Shown here: positions 29,323 through 36,442 of the stretch, in pieces
Layout of the letters: each line of letters starts with the position of its first letter
How positions within the stretch are numbered: position 1 is the stretch's first letter
Source: Selenomonas timonae
Lineage (GTDB): Bacteria; Bacillota; Negativicutes; Selenomonadales; Selenomonadaceae
Reading direction: 5' to 3'
Length of the DNA: 64,000 nt
Assembly (NCBI RefSeq): GCF_014250475.1
Contig: NZ_CP060204.1
Location: 695,001-759,000 of the forward strand
Position numbers and translations under genes: made by a program
Notes under the pieces: model-generated
Told to the model about the DNA's origin: nothing
Databases searched by the model: none
The model's input: only the letters and a program-made list of their open reading frames with translations

Positions 29323-30537
29323 ATGAAAAAGAAATTCTCTGAGATTCCGAAGATCGTATGGTTTCAGCTGTTCCTGCTGGCACTCGGCTACGCCTTTTAT
29401 TCGGCGAACCGTCTGTCGTTCGGTGTCGGGCTCAAGGCGGTTGCGGCGAGCATATCGCTGACCGCTGTTCAGCTCGGTACGATCAGCACGATCTTTACGC
29501 TCGGGCAGGCACTCATTGACATTCCTGCAGGCTATCTGGCAGACCGCTTCGGACGCAAGCGGCTGCTCGTCATGAGCATGGTCGGCCTCGGCTGCATGAC
29601 GGCGCTCGTGACGACCTCATCGAACTTCATCAGCGCGGCATTTTGGCGCCTTATGTTCGGCGTCACAGAGGGATGCTGGAACATTGTCATGTACTCGGTG
29701 GCAGGCTCGATCTTCCCCGCAGCGCGTGCGATGCTCAACGGCCTTATGATGACGTTTTACTCGATCGGCGCATATGTCGGCCCTGCCTACTACGGGTGGA
29801 GCCTTGAGACTACGGGCGAGTGGAGCATCGGGCTTCAGCACATGGGGGCTGTGACGGTTGTTTTCGGACTCCTGCTCATCGTGGGGTTCAAGTCAAAGTA
29901 CACGGACACGTCCAAGGATGTCAAGCAGCTTCATCTGGTCGAGGCGGTGCGCACCGTCGGCTTCAATAAAGTTGTCTGGCTTGCCGTGCTGATTCAGATT
30001 TTGAACATCATCCCATACTGGGGATTCGCGTCGATGGGGCCGTATCTCTTCATGACGTACAAGGGGTTCAGTGCGACGGAGGCGGGGCAGTTCTTCGGCG
30101 CGATCTACGGCATCGGGGGACTCAGCGGTGTCCTCCTGGGGTTCTTCGCCGATCGCTTCGGACGGAGGCCAACGGTGCTCTTCCTCGCTGCGCTCAATGC
30201 ACTCTGTGCGCTGCTCATCTTCCACGTCATGCCGCAAAACTCGCCGCTCCTCTACGTCGTCGGCGCAGTCATGGGCATCGGACTCCATGCGATCTACGTG
30301 CTCGGCTATACGATTGCACAGGACGGCGTGAGCCGGCAGCAGATCGGTCTTGCAACGGGCATTGTCGGCGCATCGAGCTACTTCCTCTCGTTCTTCTCAG
30401 GCCCCTTGATGGGCTTCCTGACGAGCACACTTGGCCATGCGGCGGCACTCGATATCATCGTCGTCGCCTTCGAAGCCGTGCTTGTCGTCGTTGCGTTCTT
30501 TATGAAGGAGACGCAGCACAGGGCAGAATCGAAATGA
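29323..30537 (+). CDS. Major facilitator superfamily transporter
   Basis: A 404-residue protein with about 12 membrane spans. The conserved loop 2-3 motif appears as GYLADRFGRKRLL (about 66-78), and its repeat in the second half as GFFADRFGRRPTV. The substrate is not evident. The N-terminal YSANRLSFGVGLKAVAASI resembles sugar-phosphate or drug permease relatives. The ribosome binding site is weak (AAAGAAG). A strong shared terminator follows. Confidence 0.87.
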   Translation: MKKKFSEIPKIVWFQLFLLALGYAFYSANRLSFGVGLKAVAASISLTAVQLGTISTIFTLGQALIDIPAGYLADRFGRKRLLVMSMVGLGCMTALVTTSSNFISAAFWRLMFGVTEGCWNIVMYSVAGSIFPAARAMLNGLMMTFYSIGAYVGPAYYGWSLETTGEWSIGLQHMGAVTVVFGLLLIVGFKSKYTDTSKDVKQLHLVEAVRTVGFNKVVWLAVLIQILNIIPYWGFASMGPYLFMTYKGFSATEAGQFFGAIYGIGGLSGVLLGFFADRFGRRPTVLFLAALNALCALLIFHVMPQNSPLLYVVGAVMGIGLHAIYVLGYTIAQDGVSRQQIGLATGIVGASSYFLSFFSGPLMGFLTSTLGHAAALDIIVVAFEAVLVVVAFFMKETQHRAESK

Positions 30538-30555
30538 CAGTGACTGCATCCAAGT

Positions 30556-30602
30556 AAAAATGGGGTTGTTGTACGAACATCAACGTACAACAACCCCATT
30601 TT
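30556..30602. terminator. Bidirectional terminator, MFS gene and serine hydrolase
   Basis: AAAATGGGGTTGTTGTACG and its exact complement flank an 8-base loop. A-run and T-run on the outside serve both converging genes. Confidence 0.95.
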
Positions 30603-30610
30603 CGTTTCCG

Positions 30611-32095
30611 TTAGTTTTTCGAGAGCAGTGCCTCGGTCAGCGCGTCCATGATCTCCTCCTCCCAGATATAGTTGCCGCTGAACTGTCCCGCGCTGCGCGG
30701 ATCATCGTCCTCGGCAACAGCTTCGCCGTTCATGATGTAGACGAAGCCGTCCTTTGTCCCCGGGCGGAAGAATACGCCGGAGAGGAGACCGAACGCCTCG
30801 CCGTTATGGCCGACGAGATCGATCTCGTGTGTGCGGTTGACGCGCGATGTGCTGCCGCCCGCGATTTGTACCTCGCCAAGACCATAGGAGAGCAGCGTGC
30901 CGCCTGCCGTACTCCCGTTTTTCAGCGTCGGATCGTACTGCCACTGGGGGCGCAGCATCTCAGCGATGGAGGCGGGGGACAGGATCTGCTGCCCGCGGTA
31001 GTTGCCGCCGTTCATCAGCATCTCGAGGCAGTGCGTCAGTTCCTCGTAGGAGATGCGCAGACCGCCCTGCGGGGAGAGCATTGTCGCGTTCGTGCCGGGG
31101 ACATAGCCCTTGAGCGGGAACCAGCCTTGAATGTCCTCGGCGTACGGGTTTTGCAGGTAGATGGACTCCTTCTTCGGCTGCCTGCCGCCGTAGTCGTCCG
31201 CCTTTCCGTACCAAGGACCGTGCTCGTCCCAGCTGCCGTTCTCGTCTTTCTTTTGATAGATCGTGCCGAGCTTCGCAAAGTCTTTTTTGGCGAGGTTTCC
31301 GGGCACGTAGTCCGCCTTCGTGTTCAGCTGCTTCAGGATATGTTCCTTCTGGTAGAGATCAAAGCGCTCGCCTGTGACCTTCTCGATGATTGTGCCAAGG
31401 AGACCATAGTTGATGTTCGCGTAGCAGAAGTAGCTGCCGGGTGCCTCCTCTGCAGGCGCGAAGTGATCGCCGTTTTCGTAGTAGCGTCCCTCGGGTGTGA
31501 AAAACTCGCGCACGCTGACCGAGGGCGGGATGCTGTAGACCGTGCCGTCGCGCAGCGAGGATGTGTGGCTTGCAAGCATCCGCACTGTAATCGGTGTGTT
31601 TGGGTGTGCGGGATTGCGCAGGGAGAACCCGAGGTAGCGGCTCACATCGTCGTCGAGACTGAGTTTGCCCGCCTCAACCAGCTGCATCAGCGTGAAGATC
31701 GTGAACTGCTTCGACACGGAGGCAATGCGAAAGCGCGTGTCACGCGTGATCGGCTCTGCCGCAGTTCCGTCCTGCGTAAGAAAGCGACGGCTGCCCGCAA
31801 AGTGACTGTAGACTTCCTGCCCATTTCGATAGAGCACGACGCCGAGTCCCGGAACCTGCGTCCCCGTATCGCCGAGCATCGCATCCAGACGCTTCGTCAA
31901 CTGTGCCTCTGCGGCGGGGGAGAGGGCGGCGCTGCCCCTGGGCGTGGGGGATGTCTGCATCTTATGTGAGGCGGGGAGCGGTGCGGGTGCGGCGGGGGCG
32001 TTGTTCGAGGCGGCAAAGGCTGCGGGCGCGCCCAAGACAAGCGTCACGCCGAGTACGAGTGAAAGACGGCGCAGCGTGTAAGTTCTGTTTCGCAT
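30611..32095 (-). CDS. Beta-lactamase-fold serine hydrolase (class C type), exported
   Basis: A 494-residue protein with a signal peptide (LSLVLGVTLVLGAPAAFAAS). The class C beta-lactamase/esterase motifs are present: SxxK at Ser126-Lys129 (ASVSKQFT), YxN at Tyr225-Asn227 (YANINYG) and a late HNG (VGHNGEAFG) in place of KTG. Such proteins are usually D-alanyl-peptidases or esterases rather than true beta-lactamases. The ATG at 32095 is preferred because GGAG lies just upstream and the signal peptide starts there. Transcribed alone. Confidence 0.87.
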   Translation of the reverse strand: MRNRTYTLRRLSLVLGVTLVLGAPAAFAASNNAPAAPAPLPASHKMQTSPTPRGSAALSPAAEAQLTKRLDAMLGDTGTQVPGLGVVLYRNGQEVYSHFAGSRRFLTQDGTAAEPITRDTRFRIASVSKQFTIFTLMQLVEAGKLSLDDDVSRYLGFSLRNPAHPNTPITVRMLASHTSSLRDGTVYSIPPSVSVREFFTPEGRYYENGDHFAPAEEAPGSYFCYANINYGLLGTIIEKVTGERFDLYQKEHILKQLNTKADYVPGNLAKKDFAKLGTIYQKKDENGSWDEHGPWYGKADDYGGRQPKKESIYLQNPYAEDIQGWFPLKGYVPGTNATMLSPQGGLRISYEELTHCLEMLMNGGNYRGQQILSPASIAEMLRPQWQYDPTLKNGSTAGGTLLSYGLGEVQIAGGSTSRVNRTHEIDLVGHNGEAFGLLSGVFFRPGTKDGFVYIMNGEAVAEDDDPRSAGQFSGNYIWEEEIMDALTEALLSKN

Positions 32096-32415
32096 AGGAG
32101 ACTCCTTTCGTACAAATAAGCTCCGCGCTGACTTCGCGGAAGAATTGCAATATTGATTATAAAATAAAAGCGATCTATCGTACAATGGACTTTATGCCTA
32201 AAATGAAGTGATTTGCAAAAGAATTCTGTATACTTTTTCGTAAAACACAAAAAATGACAATATATATTTACCTATAAAACTATTGGAAAAAATGATAAAT
32301 TCGAACTTTTAGGTATATGTTTGCAGGAAATCTTTGTATCTATGGAGTATTCTATATCCATGCGCAATACTACGTCTTTTTTGTACGAGGAAAATGCAAG
32401 AGGAGGAAGACTGCC

Positions 32416-33108
32416 ATGCGAAAACTCGGACTCATCGGCGGCATCGGACCAGAGAGCACCATACCCTACTATCACGACATCCTCTATGGCGTGCAGGAGC
32501 GCGTTGGCAGAGCCTACTTTCCACCGATGGTCATCGACAGCCTGAGCTGTTTCGAAGTCATGCCAATGGCGTCAGCAGGGAAGCGGGAGGAGCTTGCCGC
32601 ATATCTCCTTGGCAGCATTCGAAATGTCACCGCCGCCGGAGCGGACTTCGCCGCGATGGCCTGCAACACGGCGCATCTCGTCTTTGACGAATTGGAGCAG
32701 GAGTCGCCGATTCCTCTCGTCAGCATCGTTGACGTGACGCGCGACCGTGCCGCAGCGCAGGGATACCGAAAGGTCGGCCTCCTCGGCTCAATCGGTACGA
32801 TGACGGGCGGCTTCTTTGAAAAATCCTTTTCCAAGACAGGGATCGTCATCGAGACTCCGCGCGCAGAGGAGCAGTCCTACATTGAGCATAAGCTCCTGAG
32901 CGAGGTCGAGCTTGGGAAAATCCTGCCCGCAACACAGGAGGGCTTTCGTAAGATCACAGAGCGCATGGCGCGCGAGGACGGCATTGAGGCCATCATCCTT
33001 GGCTGCACCGAGATTCCCCTTATCTTTGCGGGAATGGAGTCGCCTGTCCCTGTGCTGGATACGATGCGCATCCACATTGCAGCACTCGTTGATGAGATTA
33101 TGAAATAA
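32416..33108 (+). CDS. Aspartate/glutamate racemase family protein
   Basis: A 230-residue cofactor-independent amino-acid racemase. It begins KLGLIGGIGPEST, as in the YgeA/aspartate racemase branch. The two catalytic cysteines are Cys83 in MACNTAH and Cys197 in LGCTEIP. It should interconvert L and D forms of an amino acid for cell-wall or D-amino-acid use. AGGAGG precedes the ATG at 32416. Its terminator has been split by the IS element that follows. Confidence 0.9.
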   Translation: MRKLGLIGGIGPESTIPYYHDILYGVQERVGRAYFPPMVIDSLSCFEVMPMASAGKREELAAYLLGSIRNVTAAGADFAAMACNTAHLVFDELEQESPIPLVSIVDVTRDRAAAQGYRKVGLLGSIGTMTGGFFEKSFSKTGIVIETPRAEEQSYIEHKLLSEVELGKILPATQEGFRKITERMAREDGIEAIILGCTEIPLIFAGMESPVPVLDTMRIHIAALVDEIMK

Positions 33109-33127
33109 ATAAAATACCGCATACACA

Positions 33128-33143
33128 AAAACCGCCGCACAGC
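33128..33143 (+). terminator. Left arm of a terminator split by the IS element
   Basis: AAAACCGCCGCACAG at 33128-33142 is the exact reverse complement of CTGTGCGGCGGTTT at 34663-34676 (apart from the outermost base), on the far side of the IS. Joined, the two halves make a hairpin with a T-rich tail about 25 nt after the racemase stop. Confidence 0.8.
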
Positions 33144-33199
33144 TGTGACCTGACCCCCAAAAGTTAGACTTAGAGAATCTAACTTTTGGGGGTATTGTA

Positions 33200-33760
33200 A
33201 TGGCAAAATACAGTACAGAGTGTAAGCTGAAGGTTGTGCAGGAATATCTTGCAGGACACGGAGGCTATGAAACACTATCGAAGCTCTATCATGTTTCGCG
33301 CAAATCCATTGAGGAATGGGTAAAGGCTTATCAGGCATTCGGTGACGATGGACTCCGACGCTCCCGTGCACAGCAAACATACACTTTCGAATTTAAGTGT
33401 TCTGCGGTAGAATGTTATCTGTCAACAGAGGCATCCTATCAAGAGGTAGCTATCGCGTTTGGTCTGAACAATCCGTCCCTCCTTGCGCGTTGGACAAAGG
33501 AATATCGCAACGGCGGCGTAGATGCCCTAAGACCAAAACCGAAAGGAAGAGCCCCCGCTATGCCAAGAAAGAAAAAAGAGCAAACAAAAGACCTCCCACA
33601 AGACGAGACCGCGCAGCAACTCAAAGCCCTGCAGGATGAGAATCTGAAACTGCGCATCGAGGTCGCCTATTTAAAAGAACTCAGGAGGCTGCGTCTGCAG
33701 GAAAAGATGCAGAGCAAAAGGCAAGGATCGTCCGCAGCCTCCGAGGAGAGTTTCAGTTGA
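33200..33760 (+). CDS. IS3-family transposase OrfA
   Basis: A 186-residue DNA-binding half of the transposase, with two helix-turn-helix segments (YETLSKLYHVSRKSIEEWVKAY and YQEVAIAFGLNNPSLLARWTKEY). A C-terminal heptad region (QLKALQDENLKLRIEVAYLKEL) should form the leucine-zipper dimer contact. It overlaps orfB in the -1 frame. Its own ATG at 33200 follows the IS left-end hairpin. Confidence 0.95.
   Translation: MAKYSTECKLKVVQEYLAGHGGYETLSKLYHVSRKSIEEWVKAYQAFGDDGLRRSRAQQTYTFEFKCSAVECYLSTEASYQEVAIAFGLNNPSLLARWTKEYRNGGVDALRPKPKGRAPAMPRKKKEQTKDLPQDETAQQLKALQDENLKLRIEVAYLKELRRLRLQEKMQSKRQGSSAASEESFS
33670..33676 (+). promoter_or_regulatory. Candidate -1 frameshift site TTTAAAA
   Basis: The heptamer T TTA AAA is in phase with orfA codons (TTA AAA at 33671). 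A -1 slip gives TTT AAA and enters the orfB frame, which is open from about 33640. The fused stretch then reads on to EQKARIVRSLRGEFQLKD, the usual join of IS3 transposases. Function is inferred. Confidence 0.65.
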
Positions 33761-34602
33761 AAGACATCCTTGCCGTCACAGGTTTTCCGAAAGCGACCTA
33801 TATGTACTGGCAGAAGAAATTTACGCAACCGGAAGTGCCGGACGAGCGGGAGCAGATCATCCTTGCCATTCGTGAGGAGCACAAAGATTATGGCTATCGC
33901 CGCCTATGGGCACAGATGCGCAATCTTGGGCACAAGATCAATCGTAAGGCAGTGCAGCGGATTGTACAAAAGCTCAGACTTCAAGTGCATTCCTTTACGC
34001 ACAGAACACGCAAGTACAGCTCCTACAGGGGGTCTGTCGGAACGGTAGCAGACAATCTCCTGAACCGCAGATTCGAAACTTCCATACCGCATCAAAAGAT
34101 TACAACGGACACGAGTGAGTTCAAGTACTGGCTGCAGGGCGAGGATGGAAAGTCCGTCGTACATAAGCTGTATTTTGATCCGTATATGGATCTGTTTAAC
34201 AACGAAATTGTCAGCTTCCACATTGGAAAGACACCGTCTGCGATGGGGATTCAGTCCGCACTTGAGGAAGCAATTCGTGTGACAGCAGATTGTCCTTATC
34301 GGCGCACCTTCCACTCCGATCAGGGGTGGGCATATCAGATGAAGTCGTACACGAAGCGGCTCAAGGAGGAGAGAATCTTTCAGAGCATGTCACGCAAGGG
34401 GAACTGTCTGGACAACAGTGTGATGGAGAACTTCTTTGGACTCTTAAAGCAAGAGATTTACTATGGGCGCGTCTACCATAGCTACGAGGAACTCAAGACG
34501 GCGATCGAAGAGTATATCATCTACTACAATGAGTGTCGCATCAAGGAGTCTCTCGGCTGGCTCAGTCCTGTTCAGTTCCGTCGCAAACATCTCGCCGCAT
34601 AG
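33757..34602 (+). CDS. IS3-family transposase OrfB (DDE integrase core)
   Basis: A 281-residue catalytic half. After an HTH_21 region (RRLWAQMRNLGHKINRKAVQRI), the rve core shows Asp in TTDTSEFKY, Asp in HSDQGWAY and Glu in DNSVMENFFGLLK, the DD(35)E triad. The nominal start is TTG at 33757, overlapping the orfA TGA. More likely the product is made as an OrfAB fusion by frameshifting upstream. The frame is intact, so the element may be active. Confidence 0.95.
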   Translation: MKDILAVTGFPKATYMYWQKKFTQPEVPDEREQIILAIREEHKDYGYRRLWAQMRNLGHKINRKAVQRIVQKLRLQVHSFTHRTRKYSSYRGSVGTVADNLLNRRFETSIPHQKITTDTSEFKYWLQGEDGKSVVHKLYFDPYMDLFNNEIVSFHIGKTPSAMGIQSALEEAIRVTADCPYRRTFHSDQGWAYQMKSYTKRLKEERIFQSMSRKGNCLDNSVMENFFGLLKQEIYYGRVYHSYEELKTAIEEYIIYYNECRIKESLGWLSPVQFRRKHLAA

Positions 34603-34705
34603 AAAAAAGCGCAGGAAATCGCTTTCCCACGCTTTCAGGTCTAACTTTTCGGGGTCACTACACTGTGCGGCGGTTTGGTCTATAGGAATGGAGGATGGAC
34701 TTAGA

Positions 34706-35158
34706 TTAAGCAAGCATGGAGCGGAGGAACCAGATCTGCTTTGCGTAGTTGGTGACGTGATCCTCCATGAGGTTGGCGACACCGAAGCAGTCGTGTGCAT
34801 CGGCTGCCTTGCGGATCTCGAGTGCCTGATCGCGGAGGAGTTCGAGGTCAGCAAGTGTGATCTCGAGTGCCTTCTTCTGATCGACTGCCTCATCGCCGAG
34901 CTCCTTAATCGTTGCAATGGCGAGGTATCCCTTGAGGCTCGCGACCGGCTGTGCGCCCGCCATCTTGAGCAGCTCTGCCGTCTCATCGAGTACGTCTGCG
35001 AATGCGTCATAGAGCGACTCGAGGTACTCGTGGACTGCCTTGAACTGCGAGCCGACGACGTTCCAGTGGAGGTTGTGCAGCTTGATGTAGCCGACGCCGA
35101 TGTTGGCGATGTAGGCGTTGAGTGCGTTGTTAAGGTTTGCATCATTTGCGTGTGACAT
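34706..35158 (-). CDS. dps: Dps-family ferritin-like protein
   Basis: A 150-residue four-helix protein that stores iron and protects DNA against peroxide. The Dps signature is present: KLHNLHWNVVG, then FKAVHEYLESLYDAFADVLDETAE, with the His, Asp and Glu of the inter-subunit ferroxidase site. The ATG at 35158 has AAAGGGGA upstream. A consensus promoter lies 75 nt before it. The IS element inserted just beyond its 3' end. Confidence 0.95.
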   Translation of the reverse strand: MSHANDANLNNALNAYIANIGVGYIKLHNLHWNVVGSQFKAVHEYLESLYDAFADVLDETAELLKMAGAQPVASLKGYLAIATIKELGDEAVDQKKALEITLADLELLRDQALEIRKAADAHDCFGVANLMEDHVTNYAKQIWFLRSMLA

Positions 35159-35232
35159 AGTGAAAAATCCCCTTTCATAATTTTGTACTGCAGATACCTT
35201 GTGTATCTGTTTCATATCTCATTACGTGTGCT

Positions 35233-35261
35233 ATTATATCCCAGAAGGTTTTACTTGTCAA
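35233..35261 (-). promoter_or_regulatory. dps promoter
   Basis: On the minus strand TTGACA, 17 bases and TATAAT. An AT-rich stretch just upstream (AATAATAACTATT) partly resembles a PerR box, which would fit peroxide control; that is a weak match. Confidence 0.85.
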
Positions 35262-35287
35262 TAGTTATTATTAAATATTTTGTTCAT

Positions 35288-35342
35288 GAATCAAAAAAGA
35301 GCTGGTGCACGAAGTCGTTTCGACTCGTGTAACAGCTCTTTG
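35288..35342 (-). terminator. Terminator-like hairpin downstream of the fucose locus
   Basis: AAAGAGCTG/CAGCTCTTT outer arms and CACGA.GTCG/CGACTCGTG inner arms make a long stem. A-run on the plus strand gives a T-run on the minus strand. A second GC-rich hairpin (CCTCCCCCGT/ACGGGGGAGG) is at 35393-35418. Together they separate the fucose locus from dps. Confidence 0.7.
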
Positions 35343-35434
35343 TTAGCGTTTCTCGGACGCTCAAGGCGCCCCTACCACCGCTCACGCGATCCCCCTCCCC
35401 CGTACCGACGGGGGAGGCTTTGCGTTACCGTATA

Positions 35435-35986
35435 TCAGTCCTTCACATTGCGGAAGGCGAGCGAGTAAAGGAGGACGACGGCAAAGCAGAGGACGGGGAG
35501 GTAGAATGCGCTGCGGATGGCGGCGACATCAGGGGTGAAGCCGCTGACGAGTCCGGAGAGGGTGCCGCCGTCGACGAGTGCGCCCATCATCGGCGTGATG
35601 GGGATGGAGCCGAGCGAGACGACGGTCTCGATCATGTCGTAGCGGTCAAGCGGTATGTGCGCGACGGCAAATCCGGTGGCCGTGGGCGGATGTGCATGCA
35701 CGACGGAGCGCACGTCTGCGCGATCCTTGTAGCAGCGCAGGTGCATCTTGATCTCGGAGGAGGGACGATAGCCCTCGTTTGCCTCAAGGATGTTGCCCTC
35801 GCGGTCGATGCGCACGAGTTTCTCGGGCGTGATAAAGCTCTTGCTGATGCCGGTCGGCGTTGCGAGCAGGGTGTCGTCGTCCAGGAGGACGGTGACGTTG
35901 CCGTCGTTCGCGGCGACCCAGCCGAGCTGCCACATCTTGTGACAGACATCGCAGATCGCGTCTTTTGTTTCCTTTATATTTTCCAT
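35435..35986 (-). CDS. fucA'-'fucP in-frame chimera (probable pseudogene)
   Basis: A 183-residue frame from the ATG at 35986. About the first 132 residues are class II L-fuculose-phosphate aldolase: GWVAANDGNVTV, the catalytic Glu in PSSEIKMH, and the two zinc His in VVHAHPPTA. The aldolase should run to about 215 residues, but after VVSLGSIPITP it changes abruptly to MMGALVDGGTLSG and a hydrophobic tail (AFYLPVLCFAVVLLYSLAFR) typical of the end of a FucP-type permease. The third zinc His of the aldolase and almost all of the permease are missing. A deletion of about 1.3 kb would produce this. Neither activity is expected. Confidence 0.8.
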   Translation of the reverse strand: MENIKETKDAICDVCHKMWQLGWVAANDGNVTVLLDDDTLLATPTGISKSFITPEKLVRIDREGNILEANEGYRPSSEIKMHLRCYKDRADVRSVVHAHPPTATGFAVAHIPLDRYDMIETVVSLGSIPITPMMGALVDGGTLSGLVSGFTPDVAAIRSAFYLPVLCFAVVLLYSLAFRNVKD

Positions 35987-35998
35987 TTCTCTCACCTT

Positions 35999-36442
35999 TC
36001 AGGCGTCCGTGACGACACCCTTTTGCAGTATGATGTTGGCGTACAGCGCGGATTCGCCCGTGGTGACAATGGCGTACGCCGTGCGCGCCTCGTCGTAGAA
36101 GCGGAACCGCTCGATCGTGCCGACGGCTGCTGCGCCGCGCGCGTCATGCTTTGCAATGATCTCCTTGTACGTGTCTCAGATCGGTGTTGCAACAGGATCG
36201 CCCGGCATGACCTCCATGAGGCTGACTGGTTTGTCAACGTAGGGGGCGAGCGGGAACAGCGTGAGGATTGCGTCGAGGAGTTCGGGAACGCCGTGCCCGT
36301 CGGCGCGGATGACGATGCAGTCCTTACCGACCGATTCGGCGGGGAAGTTGCCGTCGCCGATGACGATGCGGTCGCTGTGTCCCATCTCGGCGAGTACCTT
36401 GAGGAGTGCGGGCGAGATGATCTTGGGGATTCCTTTCAGCAT
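35999..36442 (-). pseudogene. fucU: fucU (L-fucose mutarotase) with an internal TGA
   Basis: The frame from the ATG at 36442 begins [20 protein letters not shown] and contains HSDRIVIGDGNFPAES, diagnostic for FucU/RbsD. It stops at a TGA at 36176-36178. Without a frame change, the next codons continue [16 protein letters not shown] and then [20 protein letters not shown] to the natural end, for 147 codons in all, the normal length. The family has Trp here (TPIWD), so TGG has become TGA by one substitution. It overlaps the end of the upstream chimera by 7 nt. Confidence 0.88.

Larger units (their letters stand above)
33144..34662 (+). mobile_element. IS3-family insertion sequence, complete
   Basis: About 1.52 kb bounded by imperfect inverted repeats. 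The left has TGACCCCCAAAAGTTAGACT from 33151; the right, read backwards from 34657, has TGACCCCGAAAAGTTAGACC. Allowing the outer TGT/ACA ends, the element spans 33144-34662. It holds the two-orf transposase arrangement of IS3 elements. A second copy of the left end in inverted form (TCTAACTTTTGGGGGT at 33178) makes a hairpin just before orfA. No clear target duplication was found. Flanks are two arms of one terminator. Confidence 0.92.

Noticed and set aside
32317-32415. Longer N-terminus of the racemase
   Set aside because: The extra 33 residues have no counterpart in the family, and AGGAGG stands directly before the ATG at 32416.
33144-34662. Target-site duplication of the IS element
   Set aside because: Comparison of the 3-5 bp on both sides gave no matching pair for any choice of ends.
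36176-36178. Selenocysteine at the fucU TGA
   Set aside because: The family has Trp here, no SECIS-like hairpin was seen right after the codon, and the locus is decayed at two other points.
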